Shown here in pieces: positions 33,534 through 45,539 of a DNA stretch of 64,000 nt. The position numbers and the translations under genes were made by a program. Under the pieces are notes generated by a model. That model saw only the letters and a program-made list of their open reading frames with translations. It was not told where the DNA came from and searched no databases. The stretch is from Acanthosepion lycidas (Eukaryota; Mollusca; Cephalopoda; Sepiida; Sepiidae): the NCBI GenBank assembly GCA_963932145.1, contig OZ010593.1, positions 31,682,396 to 31,746,395 on the forward strand, written 5' to 3'. Position 1 is the first letter of the stretch; each line of letters starts with the position of its first letter.

Positions 33534-34140
33534 GGAGAGTTGGGGGTCTTGAAATGCCAGTAATGCTTTACAAACTTTGGCTAAAGTTCCTCTGTTAGAG
33601 GGTGACAGGTGTGAACGGTGCAAACGTGTGAATCGAATGTCTAAGGGCAATTTTTTTCGGAATGGAGAACTTACTCAGCGGAAGACAAAACGGTGGCAAA
33701 TAAAAAGCACCAACTCGAAGAAGAAAAAAAAAAAAGAAAAAAGAAAAACACGTGCGAAAAGAAGAAGAAGAAGCTAAAGGGATAAGCAAAGTGGGTACTT
33801 TGAGCAAACAGGGAATAAGGTATCGCAAACGAAGTGTGGTTAGAATGTGGTAAGCGGCGGATACTTTTAGGAACCGAAAAATCAATAACTAGTCCCCATC
33901 TTGGTTTGGATTCTTCTATATGCAACACGCAACCAGTAGATATGCATGCATACGCGTACACACATGCGTACACACACATTCATATATGTTGTGTATGTGA
34001 ATGCGCGACCATTTGTGTGCATAAATTAAAAAAAAACGAATGTATACAGCTCATAAATGATAAAACGCGAACATTTAAAGGAAGCAACCAGTTTTTCCAT
34101 TTTAACTATAGTTATAACCTTATCTTAGACTAGATATTAT
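33533..34140. other. Apparently single-copy, no gene recognised
   Basis: Short frames on both strands (33577-33777, 33595-33885, 33834-34133) overlap each other and show no domain. A Lys/Arg-rich stretch comes from an AAG/AAA tract. Confidence 0.45.
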
Positions 34141-34649
34141 TTAATATATTATCAGTAATTGATGGTCCCAGTCAGGTGATCATGTGCTTAGCGGTAGGAC
34201 TATTGAAATACAATGCGAACCTCATTTTACTGTTGAAATTGTTAGATGTAACTGTTCTATTCTAACAGTTTCTTCCTACGCACTTCTCGTTTTTAGAATT
34301 CTCTTCCAGTCTCTTGCGTTCCTGTCAACTACGATCTTAAATGCAACATCAGAAACATTAGAAATGACATTCAACTACGATCTGAAATGCAACATCAGTG
34401 GCCCTATTTTATCTTTCTGAAAACTGTAAACTGATTTTCTTTCACGTTCACGAACCCTTTAGTGGCTTTATCACCTTACTTGAGGTGAAATAATTTTACT
34501 TGGTAAATATTAGGGGCTGCAAATTCTTAATGTTCTCAAATTTACAGCCCTCCGATATTTACCTAAAAAAGAAACATATATAGAAATGACATTCAAAAAC
34601 CTAAAAATGAAGAAAAGCATAAAAGAATATACAACCGCAACAAAACTAA
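34141..34649. other. Spacer with a 46-bp tandem duplication and a hairpin
   Basis: AACTACGATCTTAAATGCAA recurs one period (about 46 bp) later as AACTACGATCTGAAATGCAA. At 34502-34565 GGTAAATATTAGGGGCTG pairs with CAGCCCTCCGATATTTACC as an imperfect hairpin. Confidence 0.6.
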
Positions 34650-35060
34650 CGACATCATCCATAATAATAAATCATACGAGAACAGATACACAATGCTACC
34701 GACCAACTCTGTCACGTCCATTATCCAGAACAAGCTGTCAATCTAAATAATATCAAAATAATCACAAACACTTCCCAAACCATTATAGATGTAATCAAAT
34801 CTTCAAACACCCATAGCGATAATATTTCTGAAGCTCTTCTTCACAATACATTGGAGAAACATGCAGAAATTAAAAAAAAAAAAAACACGTCTATGAGCAT
34901 AAAAGAGACCTCATAAATAATAATTTGACAAATGCACCGGTCAAAATGCATAGAAATAAATTGAACCACAATTTTGATTTTGTAAATGCCACACTCATAA
35001 AAAAAAAGAAGAAAATTCACTCAGAAGGAAAATCCTCGAGAGTGTCGCCATTGAATAATA
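34650..35060 (+). pseudogene. Penelope-like GIY-YIG fragment, third lineage
   Basis: The plus strand reads YIGETCRN then a stop near 34849, followed after a poly-A slip by VYEHKRDLINNNLTNAPVKM and NKLNHNFDFVNATLIK (34890-35010). This is the C-terminal GIY-YIG endonuclease (YIGET, EH) of a Penelope-like element whose sequence differs from those at 18370 and 18858. No RT remains. Confidence 0.75.
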
Positions 35061-35119
35061 TCCAAATATTAATCTGTGCCCAGATTTTTTCTCAATATCA
35101 ACGGAATCACGACTCTCCC

Positions 35120-35343
35120 AAGCCAACGTTTCCTGGAAGCAGGAAAATACATTAAAAGTGGATAAAGAAAGAAAGAAAGAAAAAAAGAAAGAAAGAAAAA
35201 AAGAAAGAAAAAGAAAAAATTGAAAAGAAAAAGGAAGGAATAAGTGGAAAAAATAAGGCAAAAAAAGAAGTAAGGTATAGCGATGAGGACGAAAAAGATA
35301 ACGTTTAATTGCAAAAAAAAAGTTCCACTACTCCGAAAAATAA
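35120..35343. repeat. Partial tandem copy of the segmental duplication unit
   Basis: GGAAGCAGGAAAATACATTA, the GAAA tract and GTAAGGTATAGCGATGAGGA recur about 266 bp later inside 35391-35615. Confidence 0.85.
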
Positions 35344-36062
35344 CTCCGGTAAAATGAGTTTAGCAAGTCGGTTTGTGCCTTCTTTTGACCTTGTTTGGAA
35401 GCAGGAAAATACATTAAAAGTGGATAAAGAAAGAAAGAAAGAAAGAAAGAAAAGAAAGAAAGAAAGAAAGCAAGAAAAAGAAAAAGTGAAAAGAAAAAAG
35501 AAGGAATAAGTGGAAAAAATAAGACAAAAATTCTTCTGGGTAAGAAGTAAGGTATAGCGATGAGGACGAAAAAGATAACATTCAATTGCAAAAAAAAAGT
35601 TCCACTACTCCGAAAACAGTAAAATTAAGAAGAAATATCTATGAACGCCATTTTTTTAGTAGGTACAAGAATTTGATTTGCTATTTCTGTATTTTCTTTC
35701 TTTTCTTAAACAGTGAAATTAGTAACAATCAGCCTAGATTGAGAAGTCTTACTAAAGAATGATTGTGCCTTAGACAGGAGTTGAACCTATGGCACCTGAT
35801 TTTCTTAAGTATGACTTCTCAATAAAGGTCTGTTGTTATTATTTTCAAAGTTAAAAAAAACCCTCATCTATAGTAACTCAACTATGTATACACACTAAAA
35901 CAACGTTGATTGAAATAAGAAAAAACGGATAAAAATTCCATTCAAAAATTGCTATCTATCTATTTGTATCTGTGGAGGCCCGATGAAATAGTCATTAAAA
36001 ATTTTGATATTTGATTAGAGTTTGGGAAATGGGAAATTTTCCAGCATCCCCACTAGTATTAG
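35344..36062 (+). repeat. Segmental duplication, copy 1 (partner 47331-48046)
   Basis: From GGTAAAATGAGTTTAGCAAG to CACTAGTATTAG, nearly every base agrees with 47331-48046 in the same orientation, apart from the length of the (GAAA)n tract and scattered point changes. It contains a tRNA T-arm-like segment on the minus strand (CATAGGTTCAACTCCTG). No gene. Confidence 0.9.
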
Positions 36063-36370
36063 AAAAGAAAATATATCAAGAAATCGAAAGAAAACAGTTG
36101 AATCCGTTAACACAACAATACAAACAATATTACCACATGTGAAAATATTCTTTTCAAACATAAATTGAGGTAATTTTTCAGTTGACCATAGAAATATGCA
36201 ATGACGTTTCTAAATTCTGTTAGTTGCTAACGACATTTTGTTTGTTGGCCATAAATACTTTGTTTGAATAAATTCATTTCGTTTATTGCTTTGGAAAAGT
36301 TGACATTGAACAAAACGCGTAAAACTACAATTTTCCTTTATACATATTGTCTTTTTCTGAGAGTTAATTA

Positions 36371-36371
<1 letters not shown>
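36063..36371. other. AT-rich sequence, nothing recognised
   Basis: No feature seen. Confidence 0.5.
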
Positions 36372-37297
<926 letters not shown>

Positions 37298-37490
37298 GGA
37301 TTAAGACATTGTCATTTTAAATTGTCATTTCAATATCTAATTCATATTATACGCAGCACGTCACCTCGACTACAGAGGTTCGTAGACGTACATTTTTAAT
37401 CATTCAGTCCACTCGTCAGGAGGATCCGTCAATTGACTGTGGATTTTATAATTTTCGTTATCTTTATATTAAGCTAATAATTAATATTAC

Positions 37491-37494
<4 letters not shown>

Positions 37495-37528
<34 letters not shown>

Positions 37529-38470
37529 GTTATAAATTAATTGATTTAAAATATGGTTTTTCTGCTAAACAGTTCTAACCATGTTTCAAAAATGGAAGCT
37601 CCGAATTTAATTTTGTAATTAAATTAAAGACATTAGTTCCATTTCATCCTCAAGCGAATTTTGGAGTAACTTTTAAAATTACTGGGTTTTAAAGACACAA
37701 CTAAAATCATAATTCACGTTTCTAATGTTATAGATAAATTCACTTCTACTAGACAGGGGTGTTTGCATGTTCTTTATGTCTGTATTTTGATGTATCCGTT
37801 ATTAGCTACGTTTTGTTAGTGGGTAGGGATGTATTCTTCAGTGAAATCAGACATCCGTTAAATGCATGTCGTCTGGATTTAAAAAAAAAAATATTGTTAA
37901 CGGCAAAAATTCTTACGGCATTTTTTCTATTTGTATATTTAAAGATTTTTTTTTTTTGGGTGGGGGTTTGTACAGGTTAGAATACGTTTTATTTAACTAC
38001 AATTTGAAAAATATTTTCACTATTATTTTTTAATATACAATATTTCTTTTAAGAACAAGTAAATGTATTAGAATCCCTTACAGTATGTAGTTATTTTCTC
38101 ATCAACTATAAGTATGTATATTATTAGGTAACAATTTCTTTTTTTTTTATTTAAGTAAACTTTATGACAATGACGACAAAATAACTAATTGATTTCACTG
38201 GTTTAGTAAACTTTCATTTTTATATAAACTTAGTAATATCTTGTTTCTCATGTAAGTACAAAGGACATCGGTCATTCAGTGGCTTACATTTGTATATTTA
38301 AAGATTTTTGGGGTGGGTGTGTTCAGGTTAGAATATTTTTCAAATTGTAGTTAAATAAAACGTATTTATATAATATTAATGCTCTGTAAATTTGCATTGA
38401 GCACTATTTTGTAAAAATAAAAATATCTATAAGAACACCGGATTATATATCTTACTGTTCTTTCTTTCTT
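37495..38470 (+). mobile_element. AT-rich fold-back repeat, most complete copy
   Basis: After a TA run, 37528-38130 carries the family body. 38380-38470 then carries the outer end as a reverse complement (GAACACCGGATTATATATCT ... CTGTTCTTTC, matching 33178-33270). Between them 38275-38345 repeats 37925-38008, but the 30-bp block CGTTTTATTTAACTACAATT is inverted. Near 950 bp in all. No protein is encoded; the ORF 37759-37980 is inside the repeat. Confidence 0.75.
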
Positions 38471-38473
38471 TCT

Positions 38474-38503
38474 TTATATATATATATATATATATATATA
38501 CAT

Positions 38504-38570
<67 letters not shown>
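38474..38570. repeat. (TA)n with a CATACA break
   Basis: Abuts the outer end of the fold-back element. Confidence 0.95.
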
Positions 38571-38572
<2 letters not shown>

Positions 38573-38669
38573 GATTTAATAATGCGGTTTATGAAATTTG
38601 TGGAATAAAAAGCCAACAAAATGATAACAAGATAATAATAAGATTGATGATATTTATATATTTGCCTTT

Positions 38670-39290
38670 AGACTAAAATGAAGTACAAAGAGAAATATTT
38701 TAATGTCGGAATTTTCGGACACAGAATAAATAACATCAATATTTTTGCTGTTATTGATAAAATTTTGTTTACTTTTTATTCCTCAGATTTTATTAATAAG
38801 CTGATTAAATCTTCATATTATAAGAAGCACCAGTGGACTTTCGTTTTAATTACACATATATCACATGTTCTGGCCAATACATCCGGGTCTTTTATCGCGG
38901 AGCACCTTATAAATCACCGCAATTGTGCTGCTAATTTCAGTGTGGACTCGTTTTGCTTCTTGAGTAGGTCCCACTCAAATTACCGCCTAAAAATATTGGA
39001 GGCCATATATATTTTATCTCTGAAACCTTCTCTTTGCAAGCAGGAGGATTTTGTCCTTGGCCTCCAATTGATTTCTATTTAAATAAATATTTTTCCCATA
39101 CTCTCCATTCCATTTATTGATAATGTATACCTATTTATTTACCTCGATTTAGATCTGTTGATCGAGGTTCGAAACCGGTTAGGTAGTTCGTTCTTTATTT
39201 TCTTCTTTTAATTGTTATCATGTGTGGTAATATTAAAAATAAATTCTGTCTGTTTATGGTGGTTATTAAGTTTTGTACCACCAATAAAAA
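38670..39290 (+). pseudogene. Penelope-like 3' fragment with tail
   Basis: The frame 38678-39082 ends with SGSFIAEHLINHRNCAANFS, then LKILEAIYILSLKPSLCKQ to a stop after LQLISI. This parallels the 18376-18765 fragment (SIVDHLINNHKCAANF) and shows the proper C-terminus of that lineage. The YIG motif region is lost. The tail (GAGGTTCGAAACCGGTTAG to CCACCAATAAAA) matches 18730-18858 and ends at a TA run. Confidence 0.78.
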
Positions 39291-39291
39291 T

Positions 39292-39296
<5 letters not shown>

Positions 39297-39339
<43 letters not shown>

Positions 39340-39430
39340 TCATAAATCATACATACAAAAAACAAATATAGAGGTTTAACTTCTATATTTGTTATTTGTA
39401 TGAATGATTCATGAATTTATAAATTGTAAT

Positions 39431-39481
<51 letters not shown>
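39297..39481. repeat. (TA)n flanking a perfect-type hairpin
   Basis: TA runs at 39297-39335 and 39434-39481. Between them 39336-39374 pairs with 39380-39418 (39-bp arms, about five mismatches). Confidence 0.85.
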
Positions 39482-39486
<5 letters not shown>

Positions 39487-39528
39487 GGACAAAGTCCGAC
39501 AATTATTTAAGACATTTTTCTATGTTCT

Positions 39529-39700
39529 TACGTTCTTTTTATAGATACAAATATTTAAGTAAATGCGCTGTTTATAATAAATAGTATTAACAACATTTAC
39601 CGTCCGGTAAATGTTGTTAATACTGCTTATTATAAACAGTAAATGGTGTTAATACTGTTTATTATATTACTTAAATATTTGTATGTATAAAAAGAACGTA
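39529..39700. mobile_element. 172-bp hairpin MITE with a duplication in one arm
   Basis: TACGTTCTTTTTATAGATAC at the left and its complement at the right bound an inverted repeat that turns at ACCGTCCGGT (39599-39608). The right arm carries an extra copy of TAAATGTTGTTAATACTG. Family unknown. Confidence 0.8.
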
Positions 39701-39702
39701 TA

Positions 39703-39706
<4 letters not shown>

Positions 39707-39737
<31 letters not shown>

Positions 39738-39769
39738 ATAATATCAATTAGTAATTGAAGTGACAATTT

Positions 39770-39839
<70 letters not shown>

Positions 39840-39936
39840 CACTCCAAATGTAAATATATGTAAATTTATTAATATATATATATATATTAGAGAGAGAGAG
39901 AAAGAGAGATAGAGACAGAGACAGAGAAAGAGACAG

Positions 39937-39988
<52 letters not shown>
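39707..39988. repeat. (TA)n, (GA)n and (GATA)n
   Basis: TA runs at 39707-39733 and 39774-39838, then mixed GA/GACA/GATA repeat at 39884-39988. Confidence 0.95.
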
Positions 39989-39989
<1 letters not shown>

Positions 39990-40476
39990 CGGTAGTTACT
40001 CTTGTGTCTTTTGACGACTCGCGTTGACATTTATTTTGTGATAACTATGTATATGTCTCAATGATGTAATATTGACGGGGTGTTTGTACAATAATGAAGG
40101 CGCGTTTGTTTCGCACGCACGCACGCATTCATGCAGGGAATATCTGGCTTTATTTCAGTTGCTTTTGTGTAACAGTTGCTTAATAGCGATATCAAGGAAA
40201 TAAGCCTGTAGCTGTAGCTGGCTTGTATATTTGTACGTTTGGCACCTTCGCGAACCTTTGATCACAAAATTACATTGAATCAATAATTTTTTTTCTTTTG
40301 TTGCAGTTTATATTTACCGACTCCGCCAACCAAAAAGGAGAAAAAAAAAAAAAAACAGATTTTTGAAGACAATGATGTTAAATGATGCATGAGGTCGTTA
40401 TAACAGCAGGGTTTTATCTTACCTCAGAGTCAACTTCAGGCGAGGTGGTCGGAATGGAAACTCGTTCTCACTCGGG

Positions 40477-40480
<4 letters not shown>
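39989..40480. other. No recognisable feature
   Basis: Non-repetitive within the window, no open frame of note. Confidence 0.4.

Positions 40481-40541
<61 letters not shown>
40481..40541. repeat. (TA)n, about 60 bp
   Basis: Abuts the 5' edge of the LINE tail that follows. Confidence 0.95.
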
Positions 40542-40545
<4 letters not shown>

Positions 40546-40850
40546 TTTTGGATGGCCGTGCCAAGCTAAAGAGTAACCTGTCAGCTGTCAATGTGCCTCA
40601 TACTAACTTCGAGCTAATTGTCCCGGATAGAAATAATTGGAGATATTTGTGCCAGAGTGGCATCAGAAATTTTGAAATCAGTCGTATTGATCGGCTAAGA
40701 GACGAAAGACAACGGTGAAAAGCGTCAGCAAATATTCCTGTTCGTCTTTCCTGAGATCTCGGCTGTTGCACAATATGCAGATTTATCACTAGCGGGTCTG
40801 AAGTGTTACATAAGACACAAACATAAAAACTGAATGGGGTTGTCGACGAG
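40546..40850 (+). pseudogene. LINE C-terminus, same family as 22358-22890
   Basis: The plus strand reads KLKSNLSAVNVPHTNFELI near 40566, then NNWRYLCQSGIRNFEISRIDRL and DER near 40633-40700, then a degenerate CTICRF...SGSEVLHK finger near 40770. It keeps one frame longer than the 22.4-kb copy. The RT domain is absent and a TA run replaces it. Confidence 0.72.
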
Positions 40851-40873
40851 AGATTAAAATTATGTTTATGTGT

Positions 40874-40874
40874 C

Positions 40875-40926
<52 letters not shown>
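40874..40926. repeat. (TA)n
   Basis: About 50 bp at the 3' tip of the following SINE. Confidence 0.95.
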
Positions 40927-40927
<1 letters not shown>

Positions 40928-40929
<2 letters not shown>

Positions 40930-41180
40930 ATGAACAGACTGTATTGTTTTATCACAGCTCTTCAGTCTGGCTAAACGTCCGATTGCTTCAAACCGGGATC
41001 GAAACCCCTCGCACGTCAGAGAGGAAGGGAAATTGTGTTTTCTGTGCGAAATACATCAGTGGCCCAGAGAGCGCAATTCAATTCGGTTGAAGAGCAAACT
41101 GTTAATAGCGGTATGATGTCGGTATGAGCAACTATTTTTAAAATTGCCCTTTTTCTCAAGAGAGCTCAACCAGATTTTCC
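40928..41180 (-). mobile_element. tRNA-derived SINE, minus strand
   Basis: Matches 28755-28990 throughout (CACAGCTCTTCAGT, CGTCCGATTGCTTCAA, CGGGATCGAAACCC as B box, CTCAAGAGAGCTCAACC at the 5' side), but the A-box side is shortened by a deletion near 41010. Confidence 0.72.
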
Positions 41181-41204
41181 GGGAGCGTATATATGTTGTA
41201 ATCC

Positions 41205-41335
41205 ACAGACAGTCTGTTTCGCTGTATCGTTGCTCTTCAGTGTGGCTAGACATGAGAGATTCTACCCCGAGGCTATCGTCGCCCGGCACAGGGAGGGAAA
41301 TTTTAACGTTTCTATGCGGAATAAGTCAGTGGCCT

Positions 41336-41385
<50 letters not shown>
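41205..41385 (-). mobile_element. Second, truncated SINE copy plus (TA)n
   Basis: TCTGTTTCGCTGTATCGTTG to GGCCTGG repeats part of the preceding SINE in the same orientation, with the B box region deleted, and ends at a TA run (41338-41385). Confidence 0.7.
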
Positions 41386-41386
<1 letters not shown>

Positions 41387-41933
41387 CAGGTTTAAATAAT
41401 TTAGACATACTATGTCAAATTTAGTTTTAATCCTTTCAAGTCCACGAATTAATTTCTTGATGGCTGTAAAAAAAATGATTAAAAAAATGTCTTTCAAATA
41501 ATGTTTATTTTCCCAAGTAGTTTCAATCTCATCTGAGATCATCATCAGGAGTTTAAAATATCTGCTGATATGTATACAGTTGCTCCATAAATTCGTTTGT
41601 TTACAGCGTTTCAAATTCGAAATTTTTTTCCAGTAATGCAAGAGAGGTAACTTTCGTAATTTTAAAATAAAGAAAAATATTTTTTAATTATAATATTTTA
41701 ATTCAGTATTTTCATATAAAACTTTACCGCTACAAACATTGAAAAACTTTTTTGACCCATAGTCTGTCCTTTTTAAATTTTGGGTGGCAATTCTTTTATA
41801 TAAAAGGGCTTCCAGAAATTTAAGTTTTTGCTTTTTATTATATGGTATTTTCGACTAATATCTGTGAATGTGGACATGAGTGTTCCTTTGAATGTTCTGA
41901 GATTGAACTATGCTCATTCAAGTGAATTTATAT
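41386..41933. other. AT-rich sequence, nothing firmly recognised
   Basis: TCTGAGATCATCATCAGGAG near 41530 resembles the GATCATCAGGTG phrase at 45630 but homology is too short to assign. Confidence 0.4.
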
Positions 41934-42100
41934 ATATATATATATATATATATATGAAGAAATATAGTCTTGACATGTGCTATATTTATGGGATAAAGTG
42001 CTCAATATCAGAGATAGAGCGTATGTAAATATAAAAGTGAACATTGAATTCAAAACTTAGAGGCGACAGTTTGTTTCATGCTAGATGCAATCGTCAGGCC

Positions 42101-42166
<66 letters not shown>

Positions 42167-42178
42167 GTGTGTGTGTGT
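41934..42178 (+). repeat. Dispersed repeat paired with 11683-11885, plus (TA)n(TG)n
   Basis: See 11683-11885. This copy is bounded on both sides by TA runs. Confidence 0.75.
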
Positions 42179-42374
42179 ATCAAGAGACACAGAAAGATAA
42201 ATTTATCCATTACACGGAAATTTCAAAGAAGAAGCAGCGGTAATCTTACACCCACTGATGAATAGATGTTTACTCCGTAGAATGGTCGATTTCTTTTTTA
42301 CGGCTTATCACCCTTTTGTAGATTATTTAAACCAGAAAATATTTTTAGATTTTAAGAATTTTGGGAGTAAAAAT

Positions 42375-42995
42375 GATTTACTGATGCAAAACTTAGCAAT
42401 TAACCCATAGCTGGGGGAGAAGAGGTGGATTGATACCTTTCCCAAAATTATTTGCGCATAAGTGAATGCATCGATATCAACTGAAATTCGAACTCGGCTC
42501 TCTGTTTTCAAAATTCGGCCGTTTATATATTTTACCACCCACACGTCCAAAATTACATCACCTGATATTCCCAAGAAGGTTACTCATTTAGGTACAGACC
42601 AGGTTCGACGTTGCTTAACTTCGGTCATCGTCCTAAAGCTATTGTTTCAACGGGTTATTGCTGTAAGTCTCAAGTCGTAGAGGAAAACACAGTAATAAGT
42701 GTCGTAACCCATTACAGTCGTAGGGGTACCAGGAGTGTTTCCTGGGCAAAATGGTCTGACGGAACCCAACCCTTTCCAGACTGGTCTGAATTTAGAGGTT
42801 TTACTTCTAGACGAGTCGTCAACCAATGCTATAGGAGCCAGTCTGTCCTACTATTTGCCCACAGCTAGTGAGAAAGAGATGGATTCATGCCTTTCCCAAG
42901 TTTTCGCGTAAGTCAATGTAATGAACTCGACTTCGAAATTGGCTCTTCGATTCTTCATTTTGAACCACTATCCATTACTCCATGGCGTAGCACTA
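42375..42995. repeat. Two related blocks of a dispersed repeat
   Basis: TTAACCCATAGCTGGGGGAG ... ATTCGAACTCGGCTCTCTGT (42399-42505) and CCCACAGCTAGTGAGAAAGA ... GAACTCGACTTCG (42859-42940) are diverged copies; a third is at 61918-62040. The minus strand carries a B-box-like GAGTTCGAAT. Between them lies unassigned DNA with short ORFs. Confidence 0.55.
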
Positions 42996-43367
42996 ATCTT
43001 CCACCTGGGGTGGATATATTGTCACTGAAAAACATTCGAGATTCACGTTTTTATTTCAGGACTCCGATGCCAAAACTTTCGTCACTTAGAAAGACATAAC
43101 TACCCCATGGAAATTAACTGTCATATCTTAGACTTTCGGAGAGGCATGTATCTAAAAAATAAATTACAATTGTATGCAGTTACCTGTAGTGAAAACTGTT
43201 TTTTAACGCGTTAAAAATATAAAACAATAATCTTTTAGTGCATTTCACAATATTGATTTTGCAGAAGCAAGGATAGAAAATATGACAAAACATCTATTTG
43301 TGTAAAAAAAGAAAAAAAAAACAAAACAAAACAACAAAAAAACAAAAACAAAACAACAAAAACAAAA
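42996..43367. other. No recognisable feature
   Basis: Includes an AAAACAAAACAAC tract at 43300-43370. Confidence 0.45.
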
Positions 43368-43612
43368 CAAAGATGAAGATAATCATCCGCAAAACAGAGT
43401 TAATGATGCAAGCATTTCAGCTTAGAATATGGCACAACACGCGGAAAATGAAATATGTCGCCCAATATATTATCCCAGAATTCACAAAGACGAAGACAGA
43501 AGACCAAAATTATCTATAATAGTAAAACTCGATCAGTTCAAAAAATAAATGTCTCCTAACATACACTAACGTTTTTTCATTGTTTTAGAAGAAATAAAGA
43601 AAACAGGAAAAC
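43368..43612 (+). repeat. Repeat inverted at 45100-45390
   Basis: GATGAAGATAATCATCCGCA to AGAAATAAAGAAAAC matches the reverse complement of 45110-45385 over about 240 bp. Confidence 0.8.
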
Positions 43613-43788
43613 ACACACACACACATATACAGATATGATATCAAAAATTGTAGACAGGAAAACAATGTAGACGTATCGTCTGATCAATTATATATGGATC
43701 CTTTTGACTTCCCTGAACTATTATTTTTTTTTACTTCAGCTACCATTAATATTTAATGTTTAATATTTTTATTGTAAAAAAAAAAAAA
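43613..43788. other. Spacer with (CA)n and poly-A
   Basis: No further feature. Confidence 0.4.
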
Positions 43789-44030
43789 AATGGCGGGATT
43801 CGTTCTGATGCAGCTTCAGTTAATAGCTATTTAGAAGAGGCACGACACGTATAATTAGAACTATTTACTCCGGTGGACGAAATAACGCGTTCGGTTCAAA
43901 ATTTCAATCACCTGAAGACAGCCGGGTGTTACAGTGGCCGAGACGTCGTCAATATGTCAATAAAGATGAGAACAGAATGCAAAAGGCGTAAATATCTATT
44001 TAGAGGATTATCCATTTTCTCAAATAAAAA
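43789..44030 (+). repeat. Fold-back family arm, inverted at 46140-46382
   Basis: TTCGTTCTGATGCAGCTTCA, GAAATAACGCGTTCGGTTC, ATTTCAATCACCTGAAGACA and TTACAGTGGCCGAGACGTCG match the reverse complement of 46140-46382 at high identity, and the arm at 62425-62575 more distantly. Confidence 0.8.
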
Positions 44031-44489
44031 AAGAAAAAATGTAAAAAATGTGTAAATTCACATTCCTAATAAATTAAGATTTATTACAATTCTAATGATC
44101 GCTTTTTCAAACAATAAATATTGCGTAAGGGTTAAAATAAATATAAATATATGTGTCAAGGGAAAAACCGTCCTTTTGACATGGCGTTTGTTGGCAGGCG
44201 CGAAGGTCAATATTTGCTGAATATTTTACTGTTACAATTACCTGGATAGTTAGGTAGTTATGGGAGAGTGGTTTACTTAAATGCCTAATCAATATCTAGC
44301 TACACACCGCGCTCGGGAGTAGAATGTGATACATCGTTTTTGGGACCCACACGTCCAAAGCGACAAGAATACCCCGACCGTTCTGTTTTCACAATAGGGT
44401 GGTAAAAGCCTAGAGTCAGAATGCCCGGAACCCGAAAACAAGCTTATTTGCGAACGATTCTAGTTTTTGTAGAGAAAAGTATTTACGTG

Positions 44490-44491
<2 letters not shown>
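44031..44491. other. No recognisable feature
   Basis: AT-rich; a 61-codon minus frame is not gene-like. Confidence 0.4.

Positions 44492-44553
<62 letters not shown>
44492..44553. repeat. (AC)n, about 62 bp
   Basis: Pure dinucleotide run, followed by a looser CATA-rich region to about 44800. Confidence 0.95.
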
Positions 44554-44554
<1 letters not shown>

Positions 44555-45099
44555 GTGCGATATTTCGCATCATGTTTTATTCATGTTGAGATGAATGATA
44601 ACATCATATACATTTTCAAACATCTCGATAAACGTACTTATATAGTCATCCACATAAAGATATACATATATTATACATATATGTATAAAGATGTACACGC
44701 ACATACTTTCACACAAACTACGCATCCATATACATACATATTCATACATGTACACACAACTACATATATATACATTTACATAGATACATGCAAATATTTT
44801 TTTCCTCAAATCTAAATCCTTTTTCATTCTGCTCGACTGTCAGATAACATCTGTCTTTTTCCAAAACAAAGTATAAAGAAAATGAAATGGAATCCGAAAA
44901 CCCGAATTGCCTCCCCTTTCTATTTCCTCTGACGTCATTACATTAGTCCTTCATACAAAAATGTCTATTGTCGTTTCCCAGCAGCGACCTCACCCGACCT
45001 TACAAATGCGCAAGGGTAGATAACTAATGGTTACGAACCGCGCGTAAAAAATTGATCAGAGCATACAATTTTTTTCCCTAACATTTTTGATATCCTGTG
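44554..45099. other. No recognisable feature
   Basis: CATA-rich start, then unassigned sequence. Confidence 0.4.
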
Positions 45100-45390
45100 T
45101 CTTTTTTTTTCTTTGTTTTCGTTATTTCTTCTAAAACAATAGAACCCCCCCCCCAAAAAAAAAACAAAGAAACATTAGCGTTTGTTAGGAGATATTTATT
45201 TTTTGAACTGATCGGGTTTTATTATTATAGATAGTTTTAGTCTTCTGTCTTATTGTTTTTTGGTGATTCTGGGATAATGTTTTCGGCGACATATTCCACC
45301 TTCCTCGTGTTGTGTCATGTTCTAAGATGAAAGGCTTGCATCATTAACTCTATTTTTGGGACGATTATCCTCATCTTTGTTTTTTTACTG
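45100..45390 (-). repeat. Inverted partner of 43368-43612
   Basis: Carries a C8 run (45146-45154) and poly-A insertion not present in the partner. Confidence 0.8.
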
Positions 45391-45539
45391 CACACTATTT
45401 TAGTTGATAAATTCCTTTTTTTTCTTATGTTATCTGATGTTCTAGAATATAATGTTTGCATTATTCTATCCTTTTTAATATTATATTATTCTTTTTTGAT
45501 AATTTTGTATTTTTTTTGGATGAGCAGTTATCAATAGAA

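Noticed and set aside
33577..33777. 66-codon frame with CERCKR and a basic tail as a zinc-binding protein
   Set aside because: Only two Cys in a short frame, the basic tail comes from an AAG/AAA tract, and opposite-strand frames are equally long.
35770..35800. CATAGGTTCAACTCCTG (minus) as a tRNA gene
   Set aside because: The T-stem and loop fit, but no D-arm, anticodon arm or acceptor stem could be assembled.
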